Assembly (NCBI GenBank): GCA_039933515.1
Contig: JBDTNY010000013.1
Location: 1-50,588 of the forward strand
Direction of reading: 5' to 3'
Origin: JAOUEA01 sp039933515
GTDB taxonomy: Bacteria; Actinomycetota; UBA4738; HRBIN12
DNA: 50,588 bases
A program made the translations under genes and the position numbers. The notes under the pieces were generated by a model that made no database searches, had not been told where the DNA came from, and was given only the letters and a program-made list of their open reading frames with translations. This document shows, one piece after another, positions 16,476 through 23,005 of the stretch (positions are counted from its first letter, which is position 1; each line of letters begins with the position of its first letter).

Positions 16476-17065
16476 TCGTCGTCCTCTCGCTCGAGAAGCC
16501 TGCGGAGCTTCCGCATCGCGGCAAGGGTCCTGGTCTTGACGGTGCCCAGGGGGATCCGGAGCTCCTGGGCGATCACGGTCTGCGTCTTGCCGTCGAAATA
16601 AGCCATCTCGAGCACCTGTCGTTGTTCGTGTGGGAGCGTCGTGATCGCCCGACGGACGTCTCGTCGGCGGATCGCGGCCCACGCCTCGTCCACGACGCCC
16701 TCCGCTACATCTTCGTCTGCCAGCGCCTCCAGGTTCGATGCGCGCACCTGCCGATCCCGCAAGCGTTCCTCTCGCCGCACCGTGTCGACGGCACGGTGGT
16801 GCACGAGGGAGAGGAAGAACGTTCGGAAGACCCCCCGCGCCGGGTCGTAGGCCTCCGGGGCACGCCAGAGCGCCATGTAGGCGTCGTGGACGACATCTTG
16901 GGCGAGGATCTGCTGACCCGTCAGGCGGTACGCGAGCCCGTACGCCGCCTTCCCGTAGCGCCGGTACAGCTCGTCGAACGCCCCCCGGTCGCCTCCGCGG
17001 AGCCGGCGGTGGAGCTCGAGGTCCTCACGATCGTCGTCGCGCACGCCCTTGTTGTAGCAGAGCAC
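16472..17065 (-). CDS. SigK-like ECF RNA polymerase sigma factor
   Basis: A 197-residue sigma-70 family protein of ECF size. Region 2 is visible in QDVVHDAYMALWRAPEAYDP and FRTFFLSLVHHRAVDTVRRE, and region 4 in LPHEQRQVLEMAYF and IPLGTVKTRTLAAMRKLRRL. The GTG start at 17065 is supported by AGGAGG eight bases upstream; a second GTG seven codons later is possible. With the RskA-like partner it probably responds to envelope or redox/metal stress. Natural targets are its own operon and possibly the convergent DUF4331 operon, which is inference. Confidence 0.88.
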   Translation of the reverse strand: MLCYNKGVRDDDREDLELHRRLRGGDRGAFDELYRRYGKAAYGLAYRLTGQQILAQDVVHDAYMALWRAPEAYDPARGVFRTFFLSLVHHRAVDTVRREERLRDRQVRASNLEALADEDVAEGVVDEAWAAIRRRDVRRAITTLPHEQRQVLEMAYFDGKTQTVIAQELRIPLGTVKTRTLAAMRKLRRLLEREDDE

Positions 17066-17093
17066 CCCGGGCGCCTCCTCTGCGAGGGGCCGC

Positions 17094-17099
17094 TAGGAT
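17094..17099 (+). promoter_or_regulatory. Probable -10 box TAGGAT of a leaderless gene
   Basis: TAGGAT ends seven bases before the GTG at 17107 of the glutaredoxin-like gene. An in-frame ATG at 17098 overlaps the box and so is a less likely start. Confidence 0.45.
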
Positions 17100-17106
17100 G
17101 CGTCCC

Positions 17107-17346
17107 GTGCACGTGATCCTCTACTCGCGCCCCGGGTGTCACCTGTGCGAGGAGGCTCGCGCGGTGATCGAGGCGGAGCGCACGAGGTCGTCATTCGCGT
17201 TCGACGAGATCGATATCGAGAGCGACGACGAGCTCGTCAGGGAGTACGGGATCCGGATTCCGGTCGTCACCGTGGACGGCATCGAGCGGTTCGAGATCTC
17301 GGTGGACCGGGGGGATCTCGCCCGGATCGTCGGCGCGCCGAGCTGA
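17107..17346 (+). CDS. Glutaredoxin-like thiol protein
   Basis: A 79-residue thioredoxin-fold protein, VHVILYSRPGCHLCEEA, with a CHLC redox pair near the N-terminus, a cis-Pro region in IRIPVVTV and a small C-terminal helix. This CxLC-type glutaredoxin-like family is common just upstream of rex in actinobacteria. It may act in cytoplasmic thiol-disulfide exchange or simply bind a partner; no glutathione-specific residues are evident. The GTG start is chosen from the -10 spacing; the ATG at 17098 would add three residues. Rex follows 40 bases downstream. Confidence 0.75.
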   Translation: MHVILYSRPGCHLCEEARAVIEAERTRSSFAFDEIDIESDDELVREYGIRIPVVTVDGIERFEISVDRGDLARIVGAPS

Positions 17347-17372
17347 ACATGGGAACGCCTCACGCCGCGCGC

Positions 17373-17378
17373 TAGGCT
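17373..17378 (+). promoter_or_regulatory. Probable -10 box TAGGCT before rex
   Basis: TAGGCT ends eight bases before the rex ATG, suggesting a leaderless or nearly leaderless rex transcript. No Rex operator copy was found here, so autoregulation is not supported. Confidence 0.4.
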
Positions 17379-17386
17379 TGGGCTCG

Positions 17387-18100
17387 ATGGCCGGGGTGAA
17401 CAAGACGCACGCGACGAGGGAGCGTTCGATCCCGGAGGCCACCGTGGGCCGTCTGCCCGTCTACCTACGCGCCCTCGTCGATCTGGCCGGCTCGGGCACG
17501 GCGACGGTATCGTCCGACGTGCTCGCGGAGGCGGCGGGCGTCAATTCGGCGAAGGTGCGTAAGGATCTCTCGCACCTGGGGTCGTACGGAACCCGGGGGG
17601 TGGGGTACGACGTCGCGTATCTCATCTATCAGATCCGGCGAGAGCTGGGGCTCACCCAGCATTGGGCGATCGTGATCGCGGGCATCGGGAACCTGGGACA
17701 GGCACTCGCCAACTACCAGGGCTTCGCGGAGCGCGGCTTCGACGTGGCCGCTCTGGTCGACGCCGATCCCGAGAAGGTGGGAGCCACGATCGACGGGCAG
17801 ATCGTGCGTTCGATCGACGATCTCCCTGCGCTGGTCGCCGAGCACGACATCGCGATCGGCGTGATCGCCACACCGGCGGCCGCGGTGCAAGAGGTGGCCG
17901 ACCGGATGGTCGCGGCCGGCATCCGGTCGATCCTGAACTTCGCGCCCGCCACGATGTCGGTGCCGCCGGGCGTGTCGATCCGCAAGGTCGATCTTGCGGT
18001 CGAGCTGCAGATCCTGGCCTTCTACGAGCAACGGAAGGCGACGCTGGCCGAGGTTCGACGGCATGGCCGGGCCGTTGCCGACGTGGCGACAGGCCCCTGA
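17387..18100 (+). CDS. rex: Redox-sensing transcriptional repressor Rex
   Basis: A 237-residue NADH-sensing repressor. The N-terminal winged helix has SSDVLAEAAGVNSAKVRKDL and SHLGSYGTRGVGYDV, the nearly invariant Rex segment. The C-terminal Rossmann domain carries VIAGIGNLGQAL (GxGxxG) and ends with the long helix ILAFYEQRKATLAEVRR used for dimer swapping. Rex binds TTGTGA-type palindromes when the NADH/NAD ratio is low and releases them as NADH rises. A strong match to its operator lies at 36421-36440 before the nuo genes in this same window. In Streptomyces rex is followed by hemA; here convergent bc-complex genes follow. Confidence 0.95.
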   Translation: MAGVNKTHATRERSIPEATVGRLPVYLRALVDLAGSGTATVSSDVLAEAAGVNSAKVRKDLSHLGSYGTRGVGYDVAYLIYQIRRELGLTQHWAIVIAGIGNLGQALANYQGFAERGFDVAALVDADPEKVGATIDGQIVRSIDDLPALVAEHDIAIGVIATPAAAVQEVADRMVAAGIRSILNFAPATMSVPPGVSIRKVDLAVELQILAFYEQRKATLAEVRRHGRAVADVATGP

Positions 18101-18121
18101 CCGGGGCCGCTCGCGCCCGGG

Positions 18122-18232
18122 CTACTTCGCGATCGTGATCTTGAGCAGCGCCAGCACGACGAGGATCATCACGCCGAGCAGGATGAACTGCACGCTGCCC
18201 TGATCCAGGAGGGGAACCTCGGCACCGATCAT
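18122..18232 (-). CDS. Predicted 36-residue single-span membrane peptide
   Basis: A last small gene of the bc-complex operon. It starts MIGAEVPLLDQGSVQ and has one hydrophobic span, FILLGVMILVVLALLKITI. A GGGGGAA ribosome site lies just upstream of the ATG, 14 bases after the preceding stop. Small single-helix subunits (PetG/L/M/N type) are common in b6f-like complexes, so an accessory subunit role is plausible but unproven. No family recognised. Confidence 0.6.
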   Translation of the reverse strand: MIGAEVPLLDQGSVQFILLGVMILVVLALLKITIAK

Positions 18233-18246
18233 CGCTTCCCCCTTCC

Positions 18247-18993
18247 CTAGGCCGGGCCGTACCAGGCGGGTGCGCTCCCGCCGGTGAGCACGTCCTTGCG
18301 CTTCTTCTCCGCTCGATCCAGGAACGGAAGGACCAAGAGGAACACGAGGATCGAACCGGCGAGGAACATGTACGAATAGCGCGGGACGCTCCCCGCGTCG
18401 AGGTAGAGCCCGAGGGTCCACTGCGGCCCCCCGCCGACGTAGTGCGCCCGAGCGACCGCGAGCCGCGTGCCGTCGGGAGCCTCGGCCACCTGGACGTCGT
18501 CCACCAGGAACGCGGTAGGTGCGATCGTATGGGGGTCGAGCGCGGGGATCTCGAGCTCGGTGTTCAGCTCATCGGCCAAGAACACCTGGGCCTTTCCTTC
18601 GATCGAGGTCTTGTCGCTCTCGGCGTCGGGGCCGCTTGGGGCCGACCAGGGATCGGCGGGGTAAGCGGTGAATTCGGGATAGGCCTGCGGGGCCCCCGAG
18701 GTCGTGGCATCGAGCACCACCCACGCGGGCTCGGCGCCCTTGGGGCCGAGGTTGGTCGGCGTCTCGAGGCCTTGGGACCAGAAGCCGAACAACCACAAAG
18801 ACGACTGCACGGCCAGCCAGCCCGACAGGCAGACCATGAGTACGAGGAAGCCCAGCGACCGCCCGAGGATCGCCGTCAGCAGCAGGTAGACGCTGCCCAC
18901 GAACAAGATGAGGCCCATGATCGTGACCCCGGCACCCTTGGCGATCGTGCCGCAATCGACGGCGAATCCGAGACAGCTCTTCGCAACTTCCAT
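18247..18993 (-). CDS. Unknown membrane protein of the bc operon
   Basis: A 248-residue protein with two membrane spans near the N-terminus (about residues 22-42 and 46-70), an exported domain of about 130 residues with many Pro/Thr/Asp, and one C-terminal span followed by basic DRAEKKRKD. No heme or iron-sulfur motif is visible. The ATG directly abuts the cytochrome c stop (TAG-ATG), so it is surely in the same operon. It could be an extra subunit or an assembly factor of the bc complex. I do not recognise the family. Confidence 0.7.
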   Translation of the reverse strand: MEVAKSCLGFAVDCGTIAKGAGVTIMGLILFVGSVYLLLTAILGRSLGFLVLMVCLSGWLAVQSSLWLFGFWSQGLETPTNLGPKGAEPAWVVLDATTSGAPQAYPEFTAYPADPWSAPSGPDAESDKTSIEGKAQVFLADELNTELEIPALDPHTIAPTAFLVDDVQVAEAPDGTRLAVARAHYVGGGPQWTLGLYLDAGSVPRYSYMFLAGSILVFLLVLPFLDRAEKKRKDVLTGGSAPAWYGPA

Positions 18994-19710
18994 CTATGGC
19001 TGCTCCAGGATGGTGCCGGCGTCCTGCGCCTTCTGCGTGGCGCGGTCGACGGCGACGGGGTTCAGGCATACGTTGTCTTCGAACGGGACGTTCTCCGAGC
19101 TCATGTCCACGAGGTAGTTCACGATGTCGTTGATCTGCTGGTCGTCGAGCGCGCCCTGGTAGCGGATGCTCCACGACGGCATGTACCCACGGCCCTCGTA
19201 CAGCACCTGGTAGATGTCGTCGATCGAGGCGATCGCGTTGTGCGCGGGGTTACCGAGATTGCCGGCGCAGATGTTCGTGAGGTTGGGCGGGTACGCGTAT
19301 CCCTCGCCCGCCTGGATCACGCCGCCTCGCAGCTCCGGCCCGTGGCACCTGACGCACCCGACGCCCAGCTGGTTCTCCTCGGAGAACAGCAGCATCGCTC
19401 GCGAGCCGCGGTAGATCGCTTGCGTCTTCAGGTCCTCTTCTTGCTGTAGGTTCGCGGAGGGCTCCCGGAGCCACGTGAAAGGGATCCAGATCGCGAAGAA
19501 CGCGACCAGCACGACGCCCCATCCCATGAGCTTATGCAGGACCGGGGTCTCGAGCGCGGCGTCGGAGGGTCCCGGTCGCATCGCGCGAGGGATGTCAGGA
19601 GCCTGCTCCTTGGACCGCCCGCGCAGGTACAGCGCGAGTCCGGCCGTGAGCACCAACGCCCCGCCGAAGACGAGGAGGAGGATCCCTCCGATGTTCGCAG
19701 ATGCCAGCAT
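18994..19710 (-). CDS. Membrane-bound monoheme cytochrome c of the bc complex
   Basis: A 238-residue protein with two membrane spans (about residues 8-29 and 60-80) and an exported cytochrome c domain. The heme site is CVRCH (Cys119, Cys122, His123) and the likely axial Met is Met177 in GYMPSWS. It should accept electrons from the Rieske protein and pass them toward the caa3 oxidase, playing the part of cytochrome c1 or f. Actinomycetes of the Mycobacterium/Streptomyces type use a diheme QcrC; here there is a single CxxCH. It lies 18 bases after the Rieske gene. Confidence 0.85.
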   Translation of the reverse strand: MLASANIGGILLLVFGGALVLTAGLALYLRGRSKEQAPDIPRAMRPGPSDAALETPVLHKLMGWGVVLVAFFAIWIPFTWLREPSANLQQEEDLKTQAIYRGSRAMLLFSEENQLGVGCVRCHGPELRGGVIQAGEGYAYPPNLTNICAGNLGNPAHNAIASIDDIYQVLYEGRGYMPSWSIRYQGALDDQQINDIVNYLVDMSSENVPFEDNVCLNPVAVDRATQKAQDAGTILEQP

Positions 19711-19728
19711 GCGGTTCGTCGTCCCCTT

Positions 19729-20448
19729 CTAGCCGGCCGCCACGCAGAAAGCGCCCTGCGGGGCTTGCTTGGTGGTGTCGGTGCCTCGTGGCGGTCCCAG
19801 CACGGGCACCGCGGTGTCCACGAGGATGTTCCCGCTGCCGTCGATCGTGATCTTGAACCGATCCATGCCGCGCGGCGCCGGCCCGAGCTTGTACTCGCCG
19901 GCCTCGCTGTACTTCGACCCGTGGCACGGGCACTCGAACCATTTCGACGTCCCGCAGAACGGAACCCGGCAGCCCAGGTGCACGCACTTCTGGTAGAGCG
20001 GCATGACGCCTTGGGCCGTGACGCCTGCCGCGGCGTAGTCGACGTCGCCGGTGGGGGTCCCGGCGTAGGGCACCAGATAGAAGCGCCCTGTGCCGTTGTA
20101 CGACGGCACGCCGGTGTCGGCGATCTCGGCGAGGATGTCGTCGATATTTCCGGCCGCGATCACCGAGCCGAAGCCTCCCTTGAGGTTCGGCCACAGGAAT
20201 GCGATCGTCGCCCCGCCGAACTCGGCGAGGAACACCGAGAGCGACACGACCAGCGAGCGGCGGAAGAAGTCGCGTCGCGAGACCGACTTGACCGGCTTCG
20301 ATGCCTCGATCGAAGTACCGGATGCCTGCGCCTGCGCGGCCCGGTTCGCCCGCATGAACGAGAGGCCGAAGACGACCGCGAAGACGTTCAGGCCCAGCAG
20401 CACGACGAGTGCAGCCCAGACCCCCGTCGAAAGCGCGAGCGAGGTCAT
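19729..20448 (-). CDS. Rieske [2Fe-2S] protein of the cytochrome bc complex
   Basis: A 239-residue Rieske subunit with two hydrophobic segments: one at residues 9-31 and one at 64-86 preceded by the twin-arginine motif SRRDFF, which suggests Tat export. The cluster ligands are Cys155 and His157 (CVHLGC) and Cys173 and His176 (CPCHGS), with Cys160 and Cys175 forming the usual disulfide. A C-terminal extension ends in QGAFCVAAG. The ATG overlaps the cytochrome b C-terminal gene stop (ATGA). It takes electrons from menaquinol at the outer quinone site. Confidence 0.9.
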   Translation of the reverse strand: MTSLALSTGVWAALVVLLGLNVFAVVFGLSFMRANRAAQAQASGTSIEASKPVKSVSRRDFFRRSLVVSLSVFLAEFGGATIAFLWPNLKGGFGSVIAAGNIDDILAEIADTGVPSYNGTGRFYLVPYAGTPTGDVDYAAAGVTAQGVMPLYQKCVHLGCRVPFCGTSKWFECPCHGSKYSEAGEYKLGPAPRGMDRFKITIDGSGNILVDTAVPVLGPPRGTDTTKQAPQGAFCVAAG

Positions 20449-21275
20449 AGTTCGAAGAACACCCCCTGTGCCCACGGCCAGGTCCAGTTGTACCCGGGTC
20501 CGCGGAAGAACGAGCCGATGATCGTGAGGACCGCTCCGAACATGAACAAGATCGTGAACATCGTGATCGCGATCCGGCGGTCGCCCGGCCGCACGCTCGC
20601 GTTGCGGTCGACGTAGGGCACCGCGGCCAGACCAACCAAGATGAAGGTCGGGATCGTGATGCCCGCGACCATCGGGTGGAAGTATCGGAGGAGCTCCTGA
20701 AGCCCCAGGAAGTACCAGGGTGCCTTGGACGGGTTCGGCGTGAGGTTCGCGTTCGCCAGCTCGCGCAGCGGCGCGTTGATGAAGGTCGAGAAGATGGTCA
20801 TCGCCGCGAGCAGGATGAACATCGCCACCATCTCCTCGATCAGGAGGTGGGGCCAGACGTTCACGCGGTCGCCCTGCTCACGCTCGACCCGCTGGATCCC
20901 CTCGGGCGGCACGAGCGCGAGCAGCCGGTGCTTGTCGGGCGCGCCTTTCTTGGGCGTCGGGAGGTTGCCGGTGGGCAGCGGGGCTTCCCGCGCGGGCGAG
21001 GTCGCGGCCGCAACCGCCACGGTCGCGGCCGGCGCCATCGCAACGGCAGCGGGGGCAGCTGCGGCCTCTGGGGCTGCAGCTGCCGCAGCGGCGGCGGGAG
21101 CGCCGCCTGGGGACGAAGCCGGCGCGGCTGCCTCGGGGTTCGCGACCCGGTACGCGCGCACCGCGGCCGAGCGCGCGCGGCCCTCGGCCACGCGGCGGTC
21201 CGTGCCCTTGGCGAGTTCCGCCTCCAGCGTGGAGTCGAAGATTCCCTGGTCGAGCGGTGTGTCTTCTTTAGCCAT
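20445..21275 (-). CDS. Cytochrome b C-terminal domain protein (subunit IV-like)
   Basis: A 276-residue protein whose C-terminal 140 residues match the cytochrome b C-terminal domain (b6f subunit IV). TPNPSKAPWYFLGLQELLRYFHP is the signature before the quinol-site helix, and PTFILVGLAAVPYVDRN the next helix. The N-terminal 110 residues are unusual: a soluble helical start and then a low-complexity Ala/Pro stretch (about residues 48-95), perhaps a flexible tether. LVPPEGIQRVEREQGDRVNVWPH precedes the first span. Split cytochrome b is typical of b6f and Firmicutes-like complexes, not of the common actinobacterial QcrB. It overlaps the Rieske start. Confidence 0.88.
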   Translation of the reverse strand: MAKEDTPLDQGIFDSTLEAELAKGTDRRVAEGRARSAAVRAYRVANPEAAAPASSPGGAPAAAAAAAAPEAAAAPAAVAMAPAATVAVAAATSPAREAPLPTGNLPTPKKGAPDKHRLLALVPPEGIQRVEREQGDRVNVWPHLLIEEMVAMFILLAAMTIFSTFINAPLRELANANLTPNPSKAPWYFLGLQELLRYFHPMVAGITIPTFILVGLAAVPYVDRNASVRPGDRRIAITMFTILFMFGAVLTIIGSFFRGPGYNWTWPWAQGVFFEL

Positions 21276-21296
21276 ATCCTCTTCTTCCCCCGGCGC

Positions 21297-22067
21297 CTAG
21301 AGCGGTCCCGAGATGCCGCCGTCCTTGCGGATCCTCCAGAAGTGGACCGCCAGGAAGATCACCAGCACGAACGGGAGCGCGAGCACGTGGAGCACGTACC
21401 AGCGAAGCAGCGTTTCCGGCCCAACGACGGCCCCGCCGAGCAGGAGGAAGTTCGCCTGCTTCGCGATGAACGGGGAGTAGCCGGCGAGCGACGTCCCGAC
21501 CGTGACCGCCCAGATCGCCAGCTGGTCCCAGGGGAGCAGGTAGCCGGTGAACGACAGACCCAGCGTCAGGAACAGCAGGATCACGCCCACCACCCAGTTG
21601 AACTCCCGCGGCGGCTTGTATGAGCCCGTGTAGAAGACCCGGGCCATGTGCAGCGACACCGAGAAGACCATGAGGTGCGCGCCCCAGCGGTGGAGGTTGC
21701 GGACGAGGTCGCCGAAGAACACCGTCGTGCGGATGTTCTGCATGTCGGTGAACGCCTGCGCGCCGCCGATGTCGGCCATAGGGCGGTAGAAGAACATCAA
21801 GAAGATGCCGGTGATGGTAAGCAGGATGAACAGGAAGAACGAGAGCCCGCCCAAGCAGAACGTGTAGGTCAGCTTCAGCCCGTGCCGCTTCACCTTCACC
21901 GGGTGGAGGTGGTAGAGCACGTTGTTCATCGTCGCGAGCGCCCGATCGCGGGAGGTGTCCTTGTAGCCCTTGCGGAACACCGAACCGGGTCGGAAGATCG
22001 ACTTCCAGACCTCGGTATCGCGGATCCGATCACCGAGCTCGCTCGGTGACGGCGGCTTCAGCTTCAA
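21297..22067 (-). CDS. Cytochrome b6-like subunit
   Basis: A 256-residue, four-span cytochrome b N-terminal protein. The two pairs of heme b ligands are His126/His140 and His227/His242; the 15-residue separation of the second pair is the b6-type spacing, one more than in bc1. YTFCLGGLSFF places Cys71 at the position of the cysteine that binds the extra heme c (heme ci) in b6f and Bacillus complexes. GYLLPWDQLAIWAVTVGT is the quinol-site region. It should oxidise menaquinol together with the subunit-IV-like partner. Confidence 0.92.
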   Translation of the reverse strand: MKLKPPSPSELGDRIRDTEVWKSIFRPGSVFRKGYKDTSRDRALATMNNVLYHLHPVKVKRHGLKLTYTFCLGGLSFFLFILLTITGIFLMFFYRPMADIGGAQAFTDMQNIRTTVFFGDLVRNLHRWGAHLMVFSVSLHMARVFYTGSYKPPREFNWVVGVILLFLTLGLSFTGYLLPWDQLAIWAVTVGTSLAGYSPFIAKQANFLLLGGAVVGPETLLRWYVLHVLALPFVLVIFLAVHFWRIRKDGGISGPL

Positions 22068-22097
22068 CCGGCTACCTCTCTCTCCACATCTCGAGCG

Positions 22098-22496
22098 CTA
22101 CTCGGCCGCTGCCTGGGACACGGGGACCTCGGCCATCACGCGTTTCTTGCCGCCCGAGCCCTCCGGCAGTCGCGCATAGTACAGGGTGTCGGTGGGGCAA
22201 CGGTCGACGCACACCGAGCATCGCGTGCAGGCGTTGTCGTCGAGCACGAAGATCGCGGTCGCGTTCTGCACCTCGTCGCCGACCGCGGGCCGATCGGCTC
22301 CCTGGACGATCTCGGTCGACATCATGTAGATGCAGTTCCAGGGGCACACGTCTTCGCAGGCTCGGCAGAGGATGCAGTTGTCGGGGTCCAGCATCAGATG
22401 CTTGGGGGACTTCACGCCCTGCGCCAGCCACGCGACGTCGACCCCCTCGACGACATAGTCGTCGTGGATGTCGACCTCGGTCTTCGTGAAGGGCAT
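22098..22496 (-). CDS. 2[4Fe-4S] ferredoxin in the bc operon
   Basis: A 132-residue protein with two complete cluster motifs, CILCRACEDVCP and CTRCSVCVDRCP, each C-x2-C-x2-C-x3-C-P. The first 35 residues (TEVDIHDDYVVEGVDV) and the tail form extensions to the ferredoxin core. No export signal is seen, so the clusters face the cytoplasm. AAGGAG stands seven bases before the ATG. A ferredoxin inside a bc-complex operon is unusual; it might feed electrons to the inner (heme ci) side of the complex or serve as a subunit. It lies between an unknown membrane protein and cytochrome b6. Confidence 0.88.
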   Translation of the reverse strand: MPFTKTEVDIHDDYVVEGVDVAWLAQGVKSPKHLMLDPDNCILCRACEDVCPWNCIYMMSTEIVQGADRPAVGDEVQNATAIFVLDDNACTRCSVCVDRCPTDTLYYARLPEGSGGKKRVMAEVPVSQAAAE

Positions 22497-22507
22497 CCAA
22501 CGTCTCC

Positions 22508-22873
22508 TTACCGGTACCCACCGGTTGGGCGGCTGTCTGATTGGGAGCGGACCTTGCGGCGCCAGTTCTGCATCACGGCGGCCCCGATCAAGATCGTGAC
22601 GATCGGACCGGTGGACAGCCCCATGGCGACGGCGTCGCGGAGCAGCTTGAGCCACAGTCCGTTGGGGCCGGAGCCGTCCCACTTCAGCTTCTGGTCGGCG
22701 GTGTAGAGCCAGAAGCTCGGGATCACGGCCACGGAGATCAAGAGGAAGAAGATGATGGCGAACGAGCAGATGACCGCCTTGGTCCAGTTCCACTCGAACG
22801 ACCGCATGAAGGCATCGGCACGCTCCCTGCGCTGGCCCCACTTCGACTTCGCTGCAGTCTCGACCTGGCTCAT
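22508..22873 (-). CDS. Unknown two-span membrane protein, first gene of the bc operon
   Basis: A 121-residue protein with a basic, soluble N-terminus (KSKWGQRRERADAFMRSF), a span at about residues 35-55 (VICSFAIIFFLLISVAVIPS), a short outer segment and a second span at about 85-101 (STGPIVTILIGAAV). No cofactor motif is visible. The ATG at 22873 has AAGG seven bases upstream and lies about 23 bases after the expected transcription start. It is followed by the ferredoxin gene after 11 bases. It may anchor the ferredoxin to the membrane; this is inference. Confidence 0.75.
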   Translation of the reverse strand: MSQVETAAKSKWGQRRERADAFMRSFEWNWTKAVICSFAIIFFLLISVAVIPSFWLYTADQKLKWDGSGPNGLWLKLLRDAVAMGLSTGPIVTILIGAAVMQNWRRKVRSQSDSRPTGGYR

Positions 22874-22902
22874 CCGCACACCTTGCTTCCTTGGGCGGGG
22901 CG

Positions 22903-22908
22903 ATTATA
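22903..22908 (-). promoter_or_regulatory. Perfect -10 box TATAAT for the bc operon
   Basis: On the minus strand TATAAT precedes the first bc-operon gene by about 30 bases. The -35 region is poor (no TTGACA-like element at 16-18 bases), so an activator or extended contact may be needed. Confidence 0.6.
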
Positions 22909-22992
22909 GACATGTGGCTGCGCTGCCTGGCGACAACGGGTCATGCGGGCACCCCCTCACGCGGGACGGCGGGCCATGCTCGGGTTCGCCCG

Positions 22993-22998
22993 TAGACT
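22993..22998 (+). promoter_or_regulatory. Probable -10 box TAGACT of leaderless ccdA
   Basis: TAGACT ends seven bases before the ATG at 23006 and no ribosome site is visible, consistent with leaderless initiation. Together with the opposite TATAAT it makes this gap a divergent promoter region. Confidence 0.45.
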
Positions 22999-23005
22999 GG
23001 GCGCG

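Noticed and set aside
17340..17372. Possible Rex operator before rex (GAACATGGGAACG)
   Set aside because: It lacks the inverted TTGTGA/TCACAA arms, so autoregulation cannot be supported.
18101..18121. GC-rich inverted repeat between rex and the bc operon end
   Set aside because: CCGGGGC and GCCCGG pair only with a bulge and there is no T-tract; too weak to list as a terminator.
22874..23005. Possible Rex operator in the bc/ccdA divergent gap
   Set aside because: No TTGTGA or TCACAA arm was found in this region on either strand.
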